Below, in pieces: positions 1-5,002 of a stretch of DNA of 7,834 bases. Every line of letters begins with the position of its first letter. Positions within the stretch are counted from its first letter, which is position 1. Origin of the DNA: Actinomycetes bacterium (GTDB lineage Bacteria > Actinomycetota > Acidimicrobiia > Acidimicrobiales > Microtrichaceae); the NCBI GenBank assembly GCA_023423215.1, contig JAFAFZ010000644.1:1-7834 (forward strand), in the 5' to 3' direction. The translations under genes were made by a program, and so were the position numbers. Below the pieces are notes generated by a model. It saw only the letters and a list, made by a program, of their open reading frames with translations, was not told the origin of the DNA and ran no database searches.

Positions 1-2
1 GC

Positions 3-677
3 ACCGCGGACGAGGACCGCTGGTGGGCCCGCTGGGACTTCACCAAGCCCGGCCTGGAGCGGACCGGGGCGCGCTCGGGCAGCTGGTCGCCCACCTCACG
101 CGGCACCACGCTCGGATCACGCGACGGCGCGCTCGTGCTGCGGACCCAGCTGGGGTTCGACGCCGACGAGGACGCGGCGTTCGGCCCGGCCCTCCCGGAG
201 CGGCTCGTCCAGACCGTCGCGGTCCGTGCCTCGGTCGCGGGTTGGCTCCAGGTCGAGCTCGAGCTCGCCTGGTTCGGGCTGCCGGCCGCGCGCTGGCCGG
301 TCGCCTGGTGGTGGCGGTTCACGCCGGCCGTCACGGACGTCTCGGGGTGGCGCCTGCAGGCCTTCGACGAGCTGGTCGATCCGCACGACGTCGTGCACCA
401 CGGCGGACGGCACCTGCACGCCGCGGACCGCCTGGTGCACGGCATCGACGGGATCGAGCTGGAGCTGGTGGACGCCCCGCTCGTGTCGCCCGGGCACGGC
501 GAGCTGATCGACGTGCTCGACGCCCCGGTCGACGTGACCGCAGGGTGGTCCGTGCTGGTGCACGACAACCTGTGGGGCACGAACTTCCCGATGTGGATCG
601 AGGGCGACGGCCGGGTGCGTGTGCGACTGCACGTCGCGACCGACCACCCGATCGTGACCGCGTCCGGCGGACCGTGA
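3..677 (+). CDS. DUF5054 / GH38-like glycoside hydrolase, C-terminal part (5' end outside window)
   Basis: This is an open frame from the left edge to TGA at 675-677, giving 224 residues with no start inside the window. The sequence resembles the C-terminal beta-rich part of DUF5054 proteins, which are related to GH38 alpha-mannosidases. Visible landmarks, in order, are an RWP-x-A-W-W-W-R-F-T-P segment, a GGRHLHA motif, a DAPLVSPG motif, and near the end NLWGTNFPMW. The last corresponds to the asparagine/tryptophan-rich strand (N-x-W-x-T-N) that closes GH38-type proteins. The GH38-like catalytic domain would lie upstream, so activity cannot be judged. The role is probably carbohydrate degradation, with unknown substrate. 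It converges on the dioxygenase gene with only six bases between stop codons. An internal ATG at 135 is not used as the start, because the same frame reads plausibly to the edge with WDFTKPG-type residues. I am fairly sure of the family and unsure of the substrate. Confidence 0.72.
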   Translation, partial: TADEDRWWARWDFTKPGLERTGARSGSWSPTSRGTTLGSRDGALVLRTQLGFDADEDAAFGPALPERLVQTVAVRASVAGWLQVELELAWFGLPAARWPVAWWWRFTPAVTDVSGWRLQAFDELVDPHDVVHHGGRHLHAADRLVHGIDGIELELVDAPLVSPGHGELIDVLDAPVDVTAGWSVLVHDNLWGTNFPMWIEGDGRVRVRLHVATDHPIVTASGGP

Positions 678-683
678 CCGCCG
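665..683. terminator. Hairpin with the hydrolase stop codon in its loop
   Basis: A perfect 6-bp stem (CGGCGG / CCGCCG) encloses a 7-base loop, ACCGTGA, whose last three bases are the stop codon of the left gene. It fills the junction between two convergent genes. There is no T-tract, so it would have to be a U-less terminator of the kind proposed for high-GC actinobacteria. In GC-rich DNA a 6-bp stem can arise by chance. Confidence 0.35.
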
Positions 684-1631
684 TCAGCCGACCGTGACCG
701 CGGCGTACTTCTCGGCGATGTACTCGTCGGAGCGGACCGGCGCGTAGACGCTGCCACCACCGATCGGCGCGAGCAGCGTCTCGACCACTGCGTCGTCGCT
801 GAACTCGTGGAAGAAGGCCAGGGAGATCAGCTCCTCGAAGGGTGCGGTCGGGTCCGGGGGCAGGACGCGGTGCGGGGTCGAGCGCCAGCGGTCGCCGGTG
901 AGGCGCGCCAACAGGTCGCCGATGTTGATGGTGTACGCCTCGGGATGCACCGGCGCGTCGACCCAGACGCCGTCGCGGGTGCGGATCTGCAGGCCGCCGC
1001 GACCGGCCTCGCGGTCCAGGATCGTCATGCAGCCGTAGTCCGAGTGCGGCCCGATGCGGAACTGGCCCGGTGCCGCCTCGCCGACGCGGTCCATCGCCGG
1101 GTACCAGTTCAGGTTCAGCTCGCTGGCCGGGTGCTGCGACAGGTTCCGCAGGTGGTCGACCGGCAGGCCGAGCGCCCGTGCGAACAGACCGAGCAGGTCC
1201 GAGCCGAGCCGCAGCATCTGCGTGTAGTAGTCCCAGATCACCTCGCGGAAGTCGGCCGGGTCGGACGGCCAGCGGTTCGGTGGCAGGTCGGCGAACGCAC
1301 CGACCGGCTCCTGGCCGACGGTGAACGTCTCCTTCAGGTCCTCGACGTCGTTCTCGCCCGACGCGTACCCGGTGGCCTCGTAGCCGGTGGGCAGCCAGCC
1401 GCGTCGGTCCACGACGTGGTCGCCGACCTTGTCCTCGTGGGAGCGGTGGAAGAAGGCGCGGGCGGTCTCACGGGCCCGGGTGCGCACGTCCTGCGACACG
1501 CCGTGGCCGGTGACGAGCAGGAACCCCGCGTCCTGGAGCCGGTCGTCCACCTGATCGGCGAGGCGGTCGATGGCCTCGTCGTCGTCGCCGTACCAGGGGG
1601 AGAGGTCGATCAGGGGGAGGAGGTCGGACAT
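684..1631 (-). CDS. Isopenicillin N synthase-family Fe(II) (2-oxoglutarate) oxygenase
   Basis: The 315-residue cytosolic protein has the two-part architecture of the IPNS-like non-haem iron oxygenases: a DIOX_N region (about residues 5-120, with LPLIDLSPW at the start and GFLLVTGHGV at 36-45) and a double-stranded beta-helix oxygenase domain (about 170-275). Iron ligands are visible as H196-S-D198 in GPHSDYG and a distal H254 in STPHRVLPP. The 2-oxoglutarate-binding R-x-S that usually follows the distal His is instead L268-I-S270, so the arginine is missing although the serine and the LAFF strand are kept. Family members oxidise varied small molecules (plant hormones, thymine in fungi, the ACV peptide); the substrate here is unknown. 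The ATG at 1631 is six bases after a -10-like CAGGAT. An AGGA nine bases upstream could instead act as a weak ribosome site. The gene is divergent from a cytosine deaminase, which suggests, without proving, a pyrimidine-related substrate. Confidence 0.88.
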   Translation of the reverse strand: MSDLLPLIDLSPWYGDDDEAIDRLADQVDDRLQDAGFLLVTGHGVSQDVRTRARETARAFFHRSHEDKVGDHVVDRRGWLPTGYEATGYASGENDVEDLKETFTVGQEPVGAFADLPPNRWPSDPADFREVIWDYYTQMLRLGSDLLGLFARALGLPVDHLRNLSQHPASELNLNWYPAMDRVGEAAPGQFRIGPHSDYGCMTILDREAGRGGLQIRTRDGVWVDAPVHPEAYTINIGDLLARLTGDRWRSTPHRVLPPDPTAPFEELISLAFFHEFSDDAVVETLLAPIGGGSVYAPVRSDEYIAEKYAAVTVG

Positions 1632-1637
1632 CGGCCG

Positions 1638-1666
1638 ATCCTGCGTGCGCCCGGTGCGCGGGTCAA
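1638..1666 (-). promoter_or_regulatory. Predicted promoter of the dioxygenase gene
   Basis: Reading the minus strand, TTGACC (1666-1661) is followed after exactly 17 bases by CAGGAT (1643-1638), and the ATG begins after six more bases. The -35 matches TTGACA at five of six positions and the -10 keeps the important A2, A5 and T6. Transcription would then start at or next to the ATG, giving a leaderless mRNA. A perfect 10-bp palindrome, ATCGGCCGAT (1630-1639), covers the start site and could be an operator. Confidence 0.45.
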
Positions 1667-1675
1667 CGCGACCCG
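1659..1675. repeat. Small inverted repeat in the dioxygenase/deaminase divergent region
   Basis: CGGGTC and GACCCG form 6-bp arms around AACGC. The repeat overlaps the predicted -35 of the dioxygenase promoter, which is where a repressor would bind. The rest of the 168-bp gap (1632-1799) holds no other strong element; GTCACAC and GTTCACAC near 1682-1700 look loosely repeated. Arms this short are weak evidence in GC-rich DNA. Confidence 0.25.
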
Positions 1676-1788
1676 GGGCACGGTCACACGATGTTCACAC
1701 TGTCCGCCGATCCGTCGTCCGGGACCCGGCCAAGCTGGCGGCCTCCCGTCCTCCACCCGCCCGGCGCACGGCTGTGCGGATCCCGCCC

Positions 1789-1794
1789 GAGGTG
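1789..1794 (+). promoter_or_regulatory. Ribosome binding site fixing the deaminase GTG start
   Basis: GAGGTG at 1789-1794 places its GAGG core seven bases before the GTG at 1800. This selects GTG 1800 over the open frame that continues far upstream, antisense to the dioxygenase. Confidence 0.6.
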
Positions 1795-1799
1795 CCCAC

Positions 1800-2252
1800 G
1801 TGTTCGAGCTCGACCCGTCGTTGCTGCTGGAGACCGCCCTGGCGCAGGCCCGACTCGGTCGTGACGAGGGCGGCGTCCCGATCGGCGGCGCGCTGTTCGC
1901 CGCGGACGGCACGCTGCTGGGCGAGGGACGCAACCGCCGGATCCAGGACGACGACCCGTCGATGCACGGCGAGACCTCGGCGTTCCGCAACGCCGGCCGA
2001 CAGCGCACGTACCGGGGCACGACGATGGTGACGACCTTGTCGCCGTGCTGGTACTGCAGTGGGCTCGTGCGCCAGTTCGGCATCAGTCGCGTCGTGATCG
2101 GCGAGTCACGCACCTTCACCGGCGGGCACGACTGGCTGGCAGAGCACGGCGTCGAGATCGTGCTGCTCGACGACCAGCGCTGCGTCGACCTGATGACCGA
2201 GTTCATCGAGCGCCGGCCGGACGTCTGGTTCGAGGACATCGGCGAGGACTGA
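1800..2252 (+). CDS. Cytosine deaminase, fungal (FCY1) type
   Basis: The protein has 150 residues (yeast FCY1 has 158) and belongs to the zinc-dependent cytidine/deoxycytidylate deaminase fold. It should hydrolyse cytosine to uracil and ammonia; the yeast enzyme also accepts 5-methylcytosine, giving thymine. Visible residues are EGGVPIGG (23-30), the zinc/catalytic pair H56-G-E58, the zinc cysteines in S-P-C83-W-Y-C86, and the C-terminal block FIERRPDVWFEDIGE (135-149), which parallels the yeast C-terminus almost residue for residue, including the aspartate (D146) that contacts the substrate amino group. This makes it much closer to the yeast-type base deaminase than to TadA or guanine deaminase. 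The GTG start is chosen by its ribosome site and because the product then begins where the family does. It is divergent from the IPNS-type dioxygenase and convergent with tRNA-Lys. The substrate is inferred from homology only. Confidence 0.85.
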   Translation: MFELDPSLLLETALAQARLGRDEGGVPIGGALFAADGTLLGEGRNRRIQDDDPSMHGETSAFRNAGRQRTYRGTTMVTTLSPCWYCSGLVRQFGISRVVIGESRTFTGGHDWLAEHGVEIVLLDDQRCVDLMTEFIERRPDVWFEDIGED

Positions 2253-2259
2253 CCTCGCC
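2241..2259. terminator. Hairpin enclosing the deaminase stop codon
   Basis: GGCGAGG (2241-2247) and CCTCGCC (2253-2259) form a perfect 7-bp stem with the 5-base loop ACTGA, which contains the TGA stop at 2250-2252. It lies between the convergent deaminase and tRNA-Lys genes and could terminate both. There is no T-tract on either side. Confidence 0.42.
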
Positions 2260-2267
2260 CGCTCGCC

Positions 2268-2343
2268 TGGTGGGCCCCGTGGGGCTCGAACCCACGACCG
2301 ATGGATTAAAAGTCCACTGCTCTACCAGCTGAGCTAGAGGCCC
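2268..2343 (-). tRNA. tRNA-Lys (anticodon UUU), 3' CCA encoded
   Basis: The minus strand folds as a complete cloverleaf. The 7-bp acceptor is GGGCCTC / GGGGCCC with one G-U pair. The D-arm contains AGCTCAGCTGGTAGAGC. The anticodon stem is GTGGA / TCCAT around the loop CTTTTAA, so positions 34-36 read TTT. The T-arm is GTGGG-TTCGAGC-CCCAC, followed by discriminator A (2271). The next three bases read CCA (2270-2268), so the tail is genomically encoded. A short open frame through this region containing GPVGLEPTT is only the translated tRNA antisense. The gene stands alone with no neighbouring tRNA in view. It reads lysine AAA, and by wobble AAG, codons; AAA is expected to be rare in this GC-rich genome. 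Confidence 0.96.
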
Positions 2344-2352
2344 GGGGACTGC

Positions 2353-2358
2353 AACCTA
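2353..2358 (-). promoter_or_regulatory. Possible -10 element of tRNA-Lys
   Basis: TAGGTT on the minus strand fits the TANNNT -10 pattern and ends nine bases before the mature tRNA 5' end, leaving room for a short leader removed by RNase P. No convincing -35 is seen 16-18 bases further up. Confidence 0.35.
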
Positions 2359-2410
2359 TCCGCCGGGACGACGCGCCGGCGCAGGCCGGACAGCGCGCCG
2401 CCACCGGCGG

Positions 2411-2434
2411 CGGGTCGCCGACGACCCGTCGTCG
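2411..2434. repeat. Two overlapping inverted repeats abutting the acetyltransferase promoter
   Basis: CGGGTCG / CGACCCG (2411-2417 and 2422-2428, 4-base spacer) overlaps CGACGAC / GTCGTCG (2419-2425 and 2428-2434, 2-base spacer). The second palindrome ends one base before the -10 hexamer TACGCT, where a bound repressor would block RNA polymerase. The remaining bases 2359-2410 are GC-rich with nothing else recognisable. Confidence 0.35.
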
Positions 2435-2435
2435 T

Positions 2436-2441
2436 TACGCT
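2436..2441 (+). promoter_or_regulatory. -10 element for a leaderless acetyltransferase mRNA
   Basis: TACGCT fits the actinobacterial -10 pattern TANNNT and ends exactly six bases before the ATG at 2448. No Shine-Dalgarno sequence precedes that ATG. Both facts suit transcription starting at the A of the start codon. No clear -35 is present. Confidence 0.5.
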
Positions 2442-2447
2442 CCGACC

Positions 2448-3041
2448 ATGTCGCAGTTCCGCCCGCCCGAGATCGCCGCGCCGCTCGGCGCCGTGCGCAG
2501 CGCTCGGATGCTCCTCCGGCCCTTCGAGGCGTCCGACCTGGACGCCCTCGCCGCCGTGTTCTCGAACCCCGAGGTCTGGCAGTTCCCCTACGGCCGCGCG
2601 TTCACCCGTGACGAGACCGCGCGGTTCCTGGACGCGCAGCTCGCCGAGTGGGACGAGTGCGGCTTCGGGTGCTGGCTGGCCGTGCTCACCTCCACCCAGG
2701 TGCCGGTCGGGTACGTCGGCCTCTCGGTACCGATGTTCCTGCCCGAGATCCTGCCGGCGGTCGAGGTCGGCTGGCGGTTCGACCCGGCGGTCTGGGGTCA
2801 GGGGCTGGCGAGCGAGGGGGCGCGAGCGGCGCTGGAGCAGGGCTTCACGACGTTGGGGCTGTCCGAGATCTGCTCGCTCCCCCAGAGCGAGAACCCCCGC
2901 TCGTTCGCCGTGTGCGAGCGCATCGGCATGACGTTCCGCAGGACGGTCGACTGCCCGGCGACCGACCGGCGCGGCGCGGTGCAGGCTCGGATGTACACGA
3001 TGAGCGCCGACGAGTGGTCTCGGCGTTCGTCGGCCGGCTGA
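2448..3041 (+). CDS. GNAT-family N-acetyltransferase (RimJ/RimL type)
   Basis: The 197-residue protein would move an acetyl group from acetyl-CoA to an amine, either a protein N-terminus or a small molecule. It starts with the RimJ/RimL-like strand R20-M-L-L-R-P-F, has a central strand VEVGWRF (105-111), and then the acetyl-CoA pyrophosphate loop at about 116-124, read as W-G-Q-G-L-A-S-E-G, matching the Q/R-x-x-G-x-G/A consensus. The C-terminal N149-P-R-S-F-A-V-C-E-R-I-G-M (to 161) is the N-x-x-S helix and R-x-G-M strand typical of the subgroup. The ATG at 2448 is supported by its position six bases after the -10 hexamer and by full-length family architecture. It converges on the DUF2510 membrane gene with ten bases between stops. 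The substrate cannot be predicted; the family includes antibiotic, ribosomal-protein and metabolite acetylators. Confidence 0.87.
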   Translation: MSQFRPPEIAAPLGAVRSARMLLRPFEASDLDALAAVFSNPEVWQFPYGRAFTRDETARFLDAQLAEWDECGFGCWLAVLTSTQVPVGYVGLSVPMFLPEILPAVEVGWRFDPAVWGQGLASEGARAALEQGFTTLGLSEICSLPQSENPRSFAVCERIGMTFRRTVDCPATDRRGAVQARMYTMSADEWSRRSSAG

Positions 3042-3056
3042 CCCGGATCCGTCAGC
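3037..3056. terminator. Symmetrical hairpin containing the stop codons of two convergent genes
   Basis: GCTGAC (3037-3042) and GTCAGC (3051-3056) form 6-bp arms around an 8-base loop, CCGGATCC. The plus-strand TGA (3039-3041) lies in one arm and the minus-strand TGA (3054-3052) in the other, so each gene's transcript carries the same hairpin at its stop. A bidirectional terminator is plausible; no T-tract is present. Confidence 0.4.
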
Positions 3057-3633
3057 TCGCGTCGGGTGCGAGGGCGCGGTGGGCGCGGAGGAACGGGATG
3101 GCGTAGCGGGCGCGCCACCACACGCCGTTGTGCGCCCGCACCGCCGCCAGCACGTACAGACCGATCAGTGCGAACTGGCCGAAGAACGCCACGACCCACA
3201 CGATGAAGAAACCGACGCCGAAGAACGGCGAGGGGTCGGACCCCTCCGGCCCCATCGTGAGGAACACGCCGAAGAACGAGAGGAAGAACACGCCGTAGAG
3301 CGGCAGCACTGCGGCCAGCATCGTGAGCTGCACGTTCAGGGCCTCGCCCGCCGAGAACCTGGCGAAGCGGTTCGCGTTGGCGGAGCCCGGCCCGTTGGTG
3401 AGGTAGATGACGAGGGCGGGCAGGAAGGTGGCCACGATCGATCCCCACCACGAGAACGAGGCGGAGAAAGCGCCGCGCTCGACCTCGCTCTGCGGTCGCG
3501 GTGCCGGGGCGTAGTCGCCGCTCCAAGCGACGCCGTTCCACCACCCGACGGTGACTGCGTCGACGGGGTACCACCCGGGCGGCGGTGCAGCGGCGGGTCC
3601 CACGGTCGAGGGTGCACGCAGATCGTCGTCCAT
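3052..3633 (-). CDS. Membrane protein: DUF2510 domain joined to a DUF4870-like region
   Basis: The product has 193 residues. Residues 18-42 read as a DUF2510 motif: PPPGWYP, then W-W-N-G-V-A-W near 31-37, the small tryptophan-rich domain common at the ends of actinobacterial membrane proteins. The rest has three likely membrane spans: about 61-79, 103-126 and 137-164. Between the first two lies F90-A-R-F-S-A-G-E-A-L-N-V-Q, resembling the conserved F-x-R-F-H-A-x-Q-A-L-N segment of DUF4870 proteins, although the usual H and Q are replaced here by S and E. No enzymatic motif is visible and the function is unknown; a membrane sensor or scaffold is only a guess. The ATG at 3633 is preceded in frame by two GTG codons and no good ribosome site, so the start could be a few codons earlier. 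It lies 50 bases downstream of lactate monooxygenase on the same strand. Confidence 0.78.
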   Translation of the reverse strand: MDDDLRAPSTVGPAAAPPPGWYPVDAVTVGWWNGVAWSGDYAPAPRPQSEVERGAFSASFSWWGSIVATFLPALVIYLTNGPGSANANRFARFSAGEALNVQLTMLAAVLPLYGVFFLSFFGVFLTMGPEGSDPSPFFGVGFFIVWVVAFFGQFALIGLYVLAAVRAHNGVWWRARYAIPFLRAHRALAPDAS

Positions 3634-3651
3634 GCGCACCACTGTGCCCGC

Positions 3652-3665
3652 AACCGCGTGCGGTT
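3652..3665. repeat. Short palindrome upstream of the DUF2510 gene
   Basis: AACCGC-GT-GCGGTT is a 14-bp near-perfect palindrome 19 bases before the ATG at 3633. It lies in the 50-base gap after the lactate monooxygenase gene. It could be an operator or a weak processing hairpin; the evidence is symmetry only. Confidence 0.25.
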
Positions 3666-3683
3666 CCGACGCTCGCGCCCGAC

Positions 3684-4868
3684 TCAGCCGACGCGGCGCA
3701 GCGCGTCCGGGGTCAGCTCCTCGAGCGAGCCGTACCCGTCGACCGCCATGATCAGGTCGGTCTCGGCGAGCAGGCAGCGCAGCACGTGCTCGACGCCGGC
3801 CTGGCCGCCCACCGCCATGCCGTACGCGTACGGCCGTCCGATGCCGACCGCCGTCGCTCCGAGCGCGATCGCCTTGACCACGTCCGCGCCGGTGCGGATG
3901 CCGGAGTCGAAGACCACGGGCGCGTCGCCGGCTGCCTCGACCACGCCGGGCAGGCACTCGAGCGCCGGGATGCCGCCGTTCGCCTGGCGGCCGCCGTGGT
4001 TCGAGCAGTAGATGCCGTCGACGCCGTGGTCGAGCGCGATCCGCACGTCCTCGGGGTCCTGCACCCCCTTCAGCAGCAGCGGCATCGTCGTGAGCGACCG
4101 GATCCAGTCCAGGTCGTGCCAGGTCATGCCGGGGTTGCCGAAGCCGAGCGCCCATGCGCCGGTCGCCGCCTCGACGTCCTCCTCCGGGGTGCGCTCCAGG
4201 CGCGAGCGGAAGACGGGGTCGCTGAAGTAGTTGGCCAGGCACAGCCCCTGCAGCTGGGGGAAGCTGGCGATCGACAGGTCTCGCGGACGCCATCCGAGCG
4301 TCAGCGTGTCGAGCGTGACGACCAGGGCCGAGTACCCGGCGGCCTCGGCGCGACGCACGAAGCTCTCGCAGAGCTCCCGGTCGCTCGGCGGGTAGAGCTG
4401 GAACCAGCCGGGGGTGTCGCCCAGCTCGGCGGCGACGTCCTCGAGCGGGTCCTGCATCAGCGTCGAGGCCACCATCGGCACGCCGGTCGCCGCCGCAGCC
4501 CGCGCGGTCACCAGGTCGCCGTGCCCCTCGGCGTAGGTCGACGCGTCCGGATCGCACAGCCCGATCACGCCGACCGGCGCCAGCATCAGCGGCGTGTCGA
4601 AGCGGTGCCCGAACAGCTCGACCGAGACGTCGCGCATGGCCGCGCCGCGCAGGACCCGAGGCATCAGGCCCCACCGCTCGAACGCGGCCACGTTGGCCCG
4701 CTGGGTGTGCTCGGAGCCGGCGCCGCCCGTCACGTAGGACCAGATCTGCTCGGACATCGCGGCCTCGGCCTGCCGCTCCAGGTCCTCGTAGGACATGGGC
4801 AGCTCCGGCGTGATGCCGCTCAGCCCGCCCAGGTAGATGCCCAGCTGCCAGTCCCCGTGGTTGGTCAC
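3684..4868 (-). CDS. L-lactate 2-monooxygenase-like FMN enzyme
   Basis: The 394-residue protein has the same length as the Mycobacterium smegmatis lactate 2-monooxygenase as I recall it, and is similar throughout. That enzyme converts L-lactate and O2 to acetate, CO2 and water without releasing peroxide. The TIM barrel shows [12 protein letters not shown] at the N-terminus, [16 protein letters not shown] (44-59), the [10 protein letters not shown] flavin strand (96-105), GWRPRDLSI (192-200), LLLKGV with K267, the catalytic [11 protein letters not shown] with H291 and R294, and FMN-phosphate loops DSGIRTG (321-327) and GRPYAYG (344-350). The GTG at 4868 is chosen because the product then begins like the mycobacterial enzyme (M-T-N-x-G-D) and a GGGGG run sits six bases upstream. 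An ATG at 4902 would add residues with no counterpart. A large inverted repeat lies 51 bases upstream. A related 2-hydroxyacid oxidase specificity is possible, but the GWRPRDL region favours the monooxygenase group. Confidence 0.88.
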   Translation of the reverse strand: MTNHGDWQLGIYLGGLSGITPELPMSYEDLERQAEAAMSEQIWSYVTGGAGSEHTQRANVAAFERWGLMPRVLRGAAMRDVSVELFGHRFDTPLMLAPVGVIGLCDPDASTYAEGHGDLVTARAAAATGVPMVASTLMQDPLEDVAAELGDTPGWFQLYPPSDRELCESFVRRAEAAGYSALVVTLDTLTLGWRPRDLSIASFPQLQGLCLANYFSDPVFRSRLERTPEEDVEAATGAWALGFGNPGMTWHDLDWIRSLTTMPLLLKGVQDPEDVRIALDHGVDGIYCSNHGGRQANGGIPALECLPGVVEAAGDAPVVFDSGIRTGADVVKAIALGATAVGIGRPYAYGMAVGGQAGVEHVLRCLLAETDLIMAVDGYGSLEELTPDALRRVG

Positions 4869-4899
4869 GTGGTGCCCCCGTCGTGTCGATCCGACCGGC

Positions 4900-4905
4900 A
4901 TTCTG
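4900..4905 (-). promoter_or_regulatory. Possible -10 element of the lactate monooxygenase gene
   Basis: CAGAAT on the minus strand keeps A2, A4, A5 and T6 of the -10 consensus. It would start transcription near 4893, about 25 bases ahead of the GTG. No clear -35 is seen; the large inverted repeat occupies that place, so an activator- or repressor-controlled promoter would fit. Confidence 0.25.
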
Positions 4906-4918
4906 CCCCGCTCGATCC

Positions 4919-4957
4919 GTTCGTCGACGTACACCAGATCGGCGTACGTCGACGAAC
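4919..4957. repeat. Perfect 14-bp inverted repeat upstream of lactate monooxygenase
   Basis: The left arm GTTCGTCGACGTAC (4919-4932) and right arm GTACGTCGACGAAC (4944-4957) are exact reverse complements separated by 11 bases. Each arm contains the 8-bp palindrome CGTCGACG, with centres 25 bp apart, so the element is both an inverted repeat and a tandem pair of palindromic half-sites. It begins 51 bases before the GTG start. It may be a regulator operator or, as RNA, a 14-bp hairpin. The 134-base gap 4869-5002 also holds a GC hairpin next to the DUF1801 stop. Confidence 0.75.
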
Positions 4958-4962
4958 AGAAC

Positions 4963-4982
4963 CGGCCGGTGCGCGCCGGCCG
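4963..4982 (-). terminator. Probable terminator of the DUF1801 transcript
   Basis: CGGCCGG and CCGGCCG form a perfect 7-bp all-GC stem with a 6-base loop, 20 bases after the DUF1801 stop. On the minus strand it is followed by GTTCTGTTCG, which is half T. This is the most terminator-like structure in the window and suggests lactate monooxygenase has its own promoter. Confidence 0.55.
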
Positions 4983-5002
4983 CCGGATGCGGGAGCAGGA
5001 GC

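Noticed and set aside
807..1799. Long plus-strand open frame running into the deaminase
   Set aside because: It is antisense to the dioxygenase, whose motifs are unambiguous; GC-rich third positions keep the opposite frame open. The real deaminase start is GTG 1800 with its ribosome site.
2250..2332. Small peptide containing GPVGLEPTT
   Set aside because: This is the usual false translation of a tRNA on the opposite strand.
2268..2343. tRNA-Lys as an integration (att) site
   Set aside because: No integrase, duplicated tRNA 3' end or change in gene character is visible on either side.
3634..4674. Upstream extension of the DUF2510 membrane protein
   Set aside because: The added sequence is an Arg/Gly/Ala-rich alternative frame through lactate monooxygenase. 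The DUF2510 domain begins naturally after ATG 3633.
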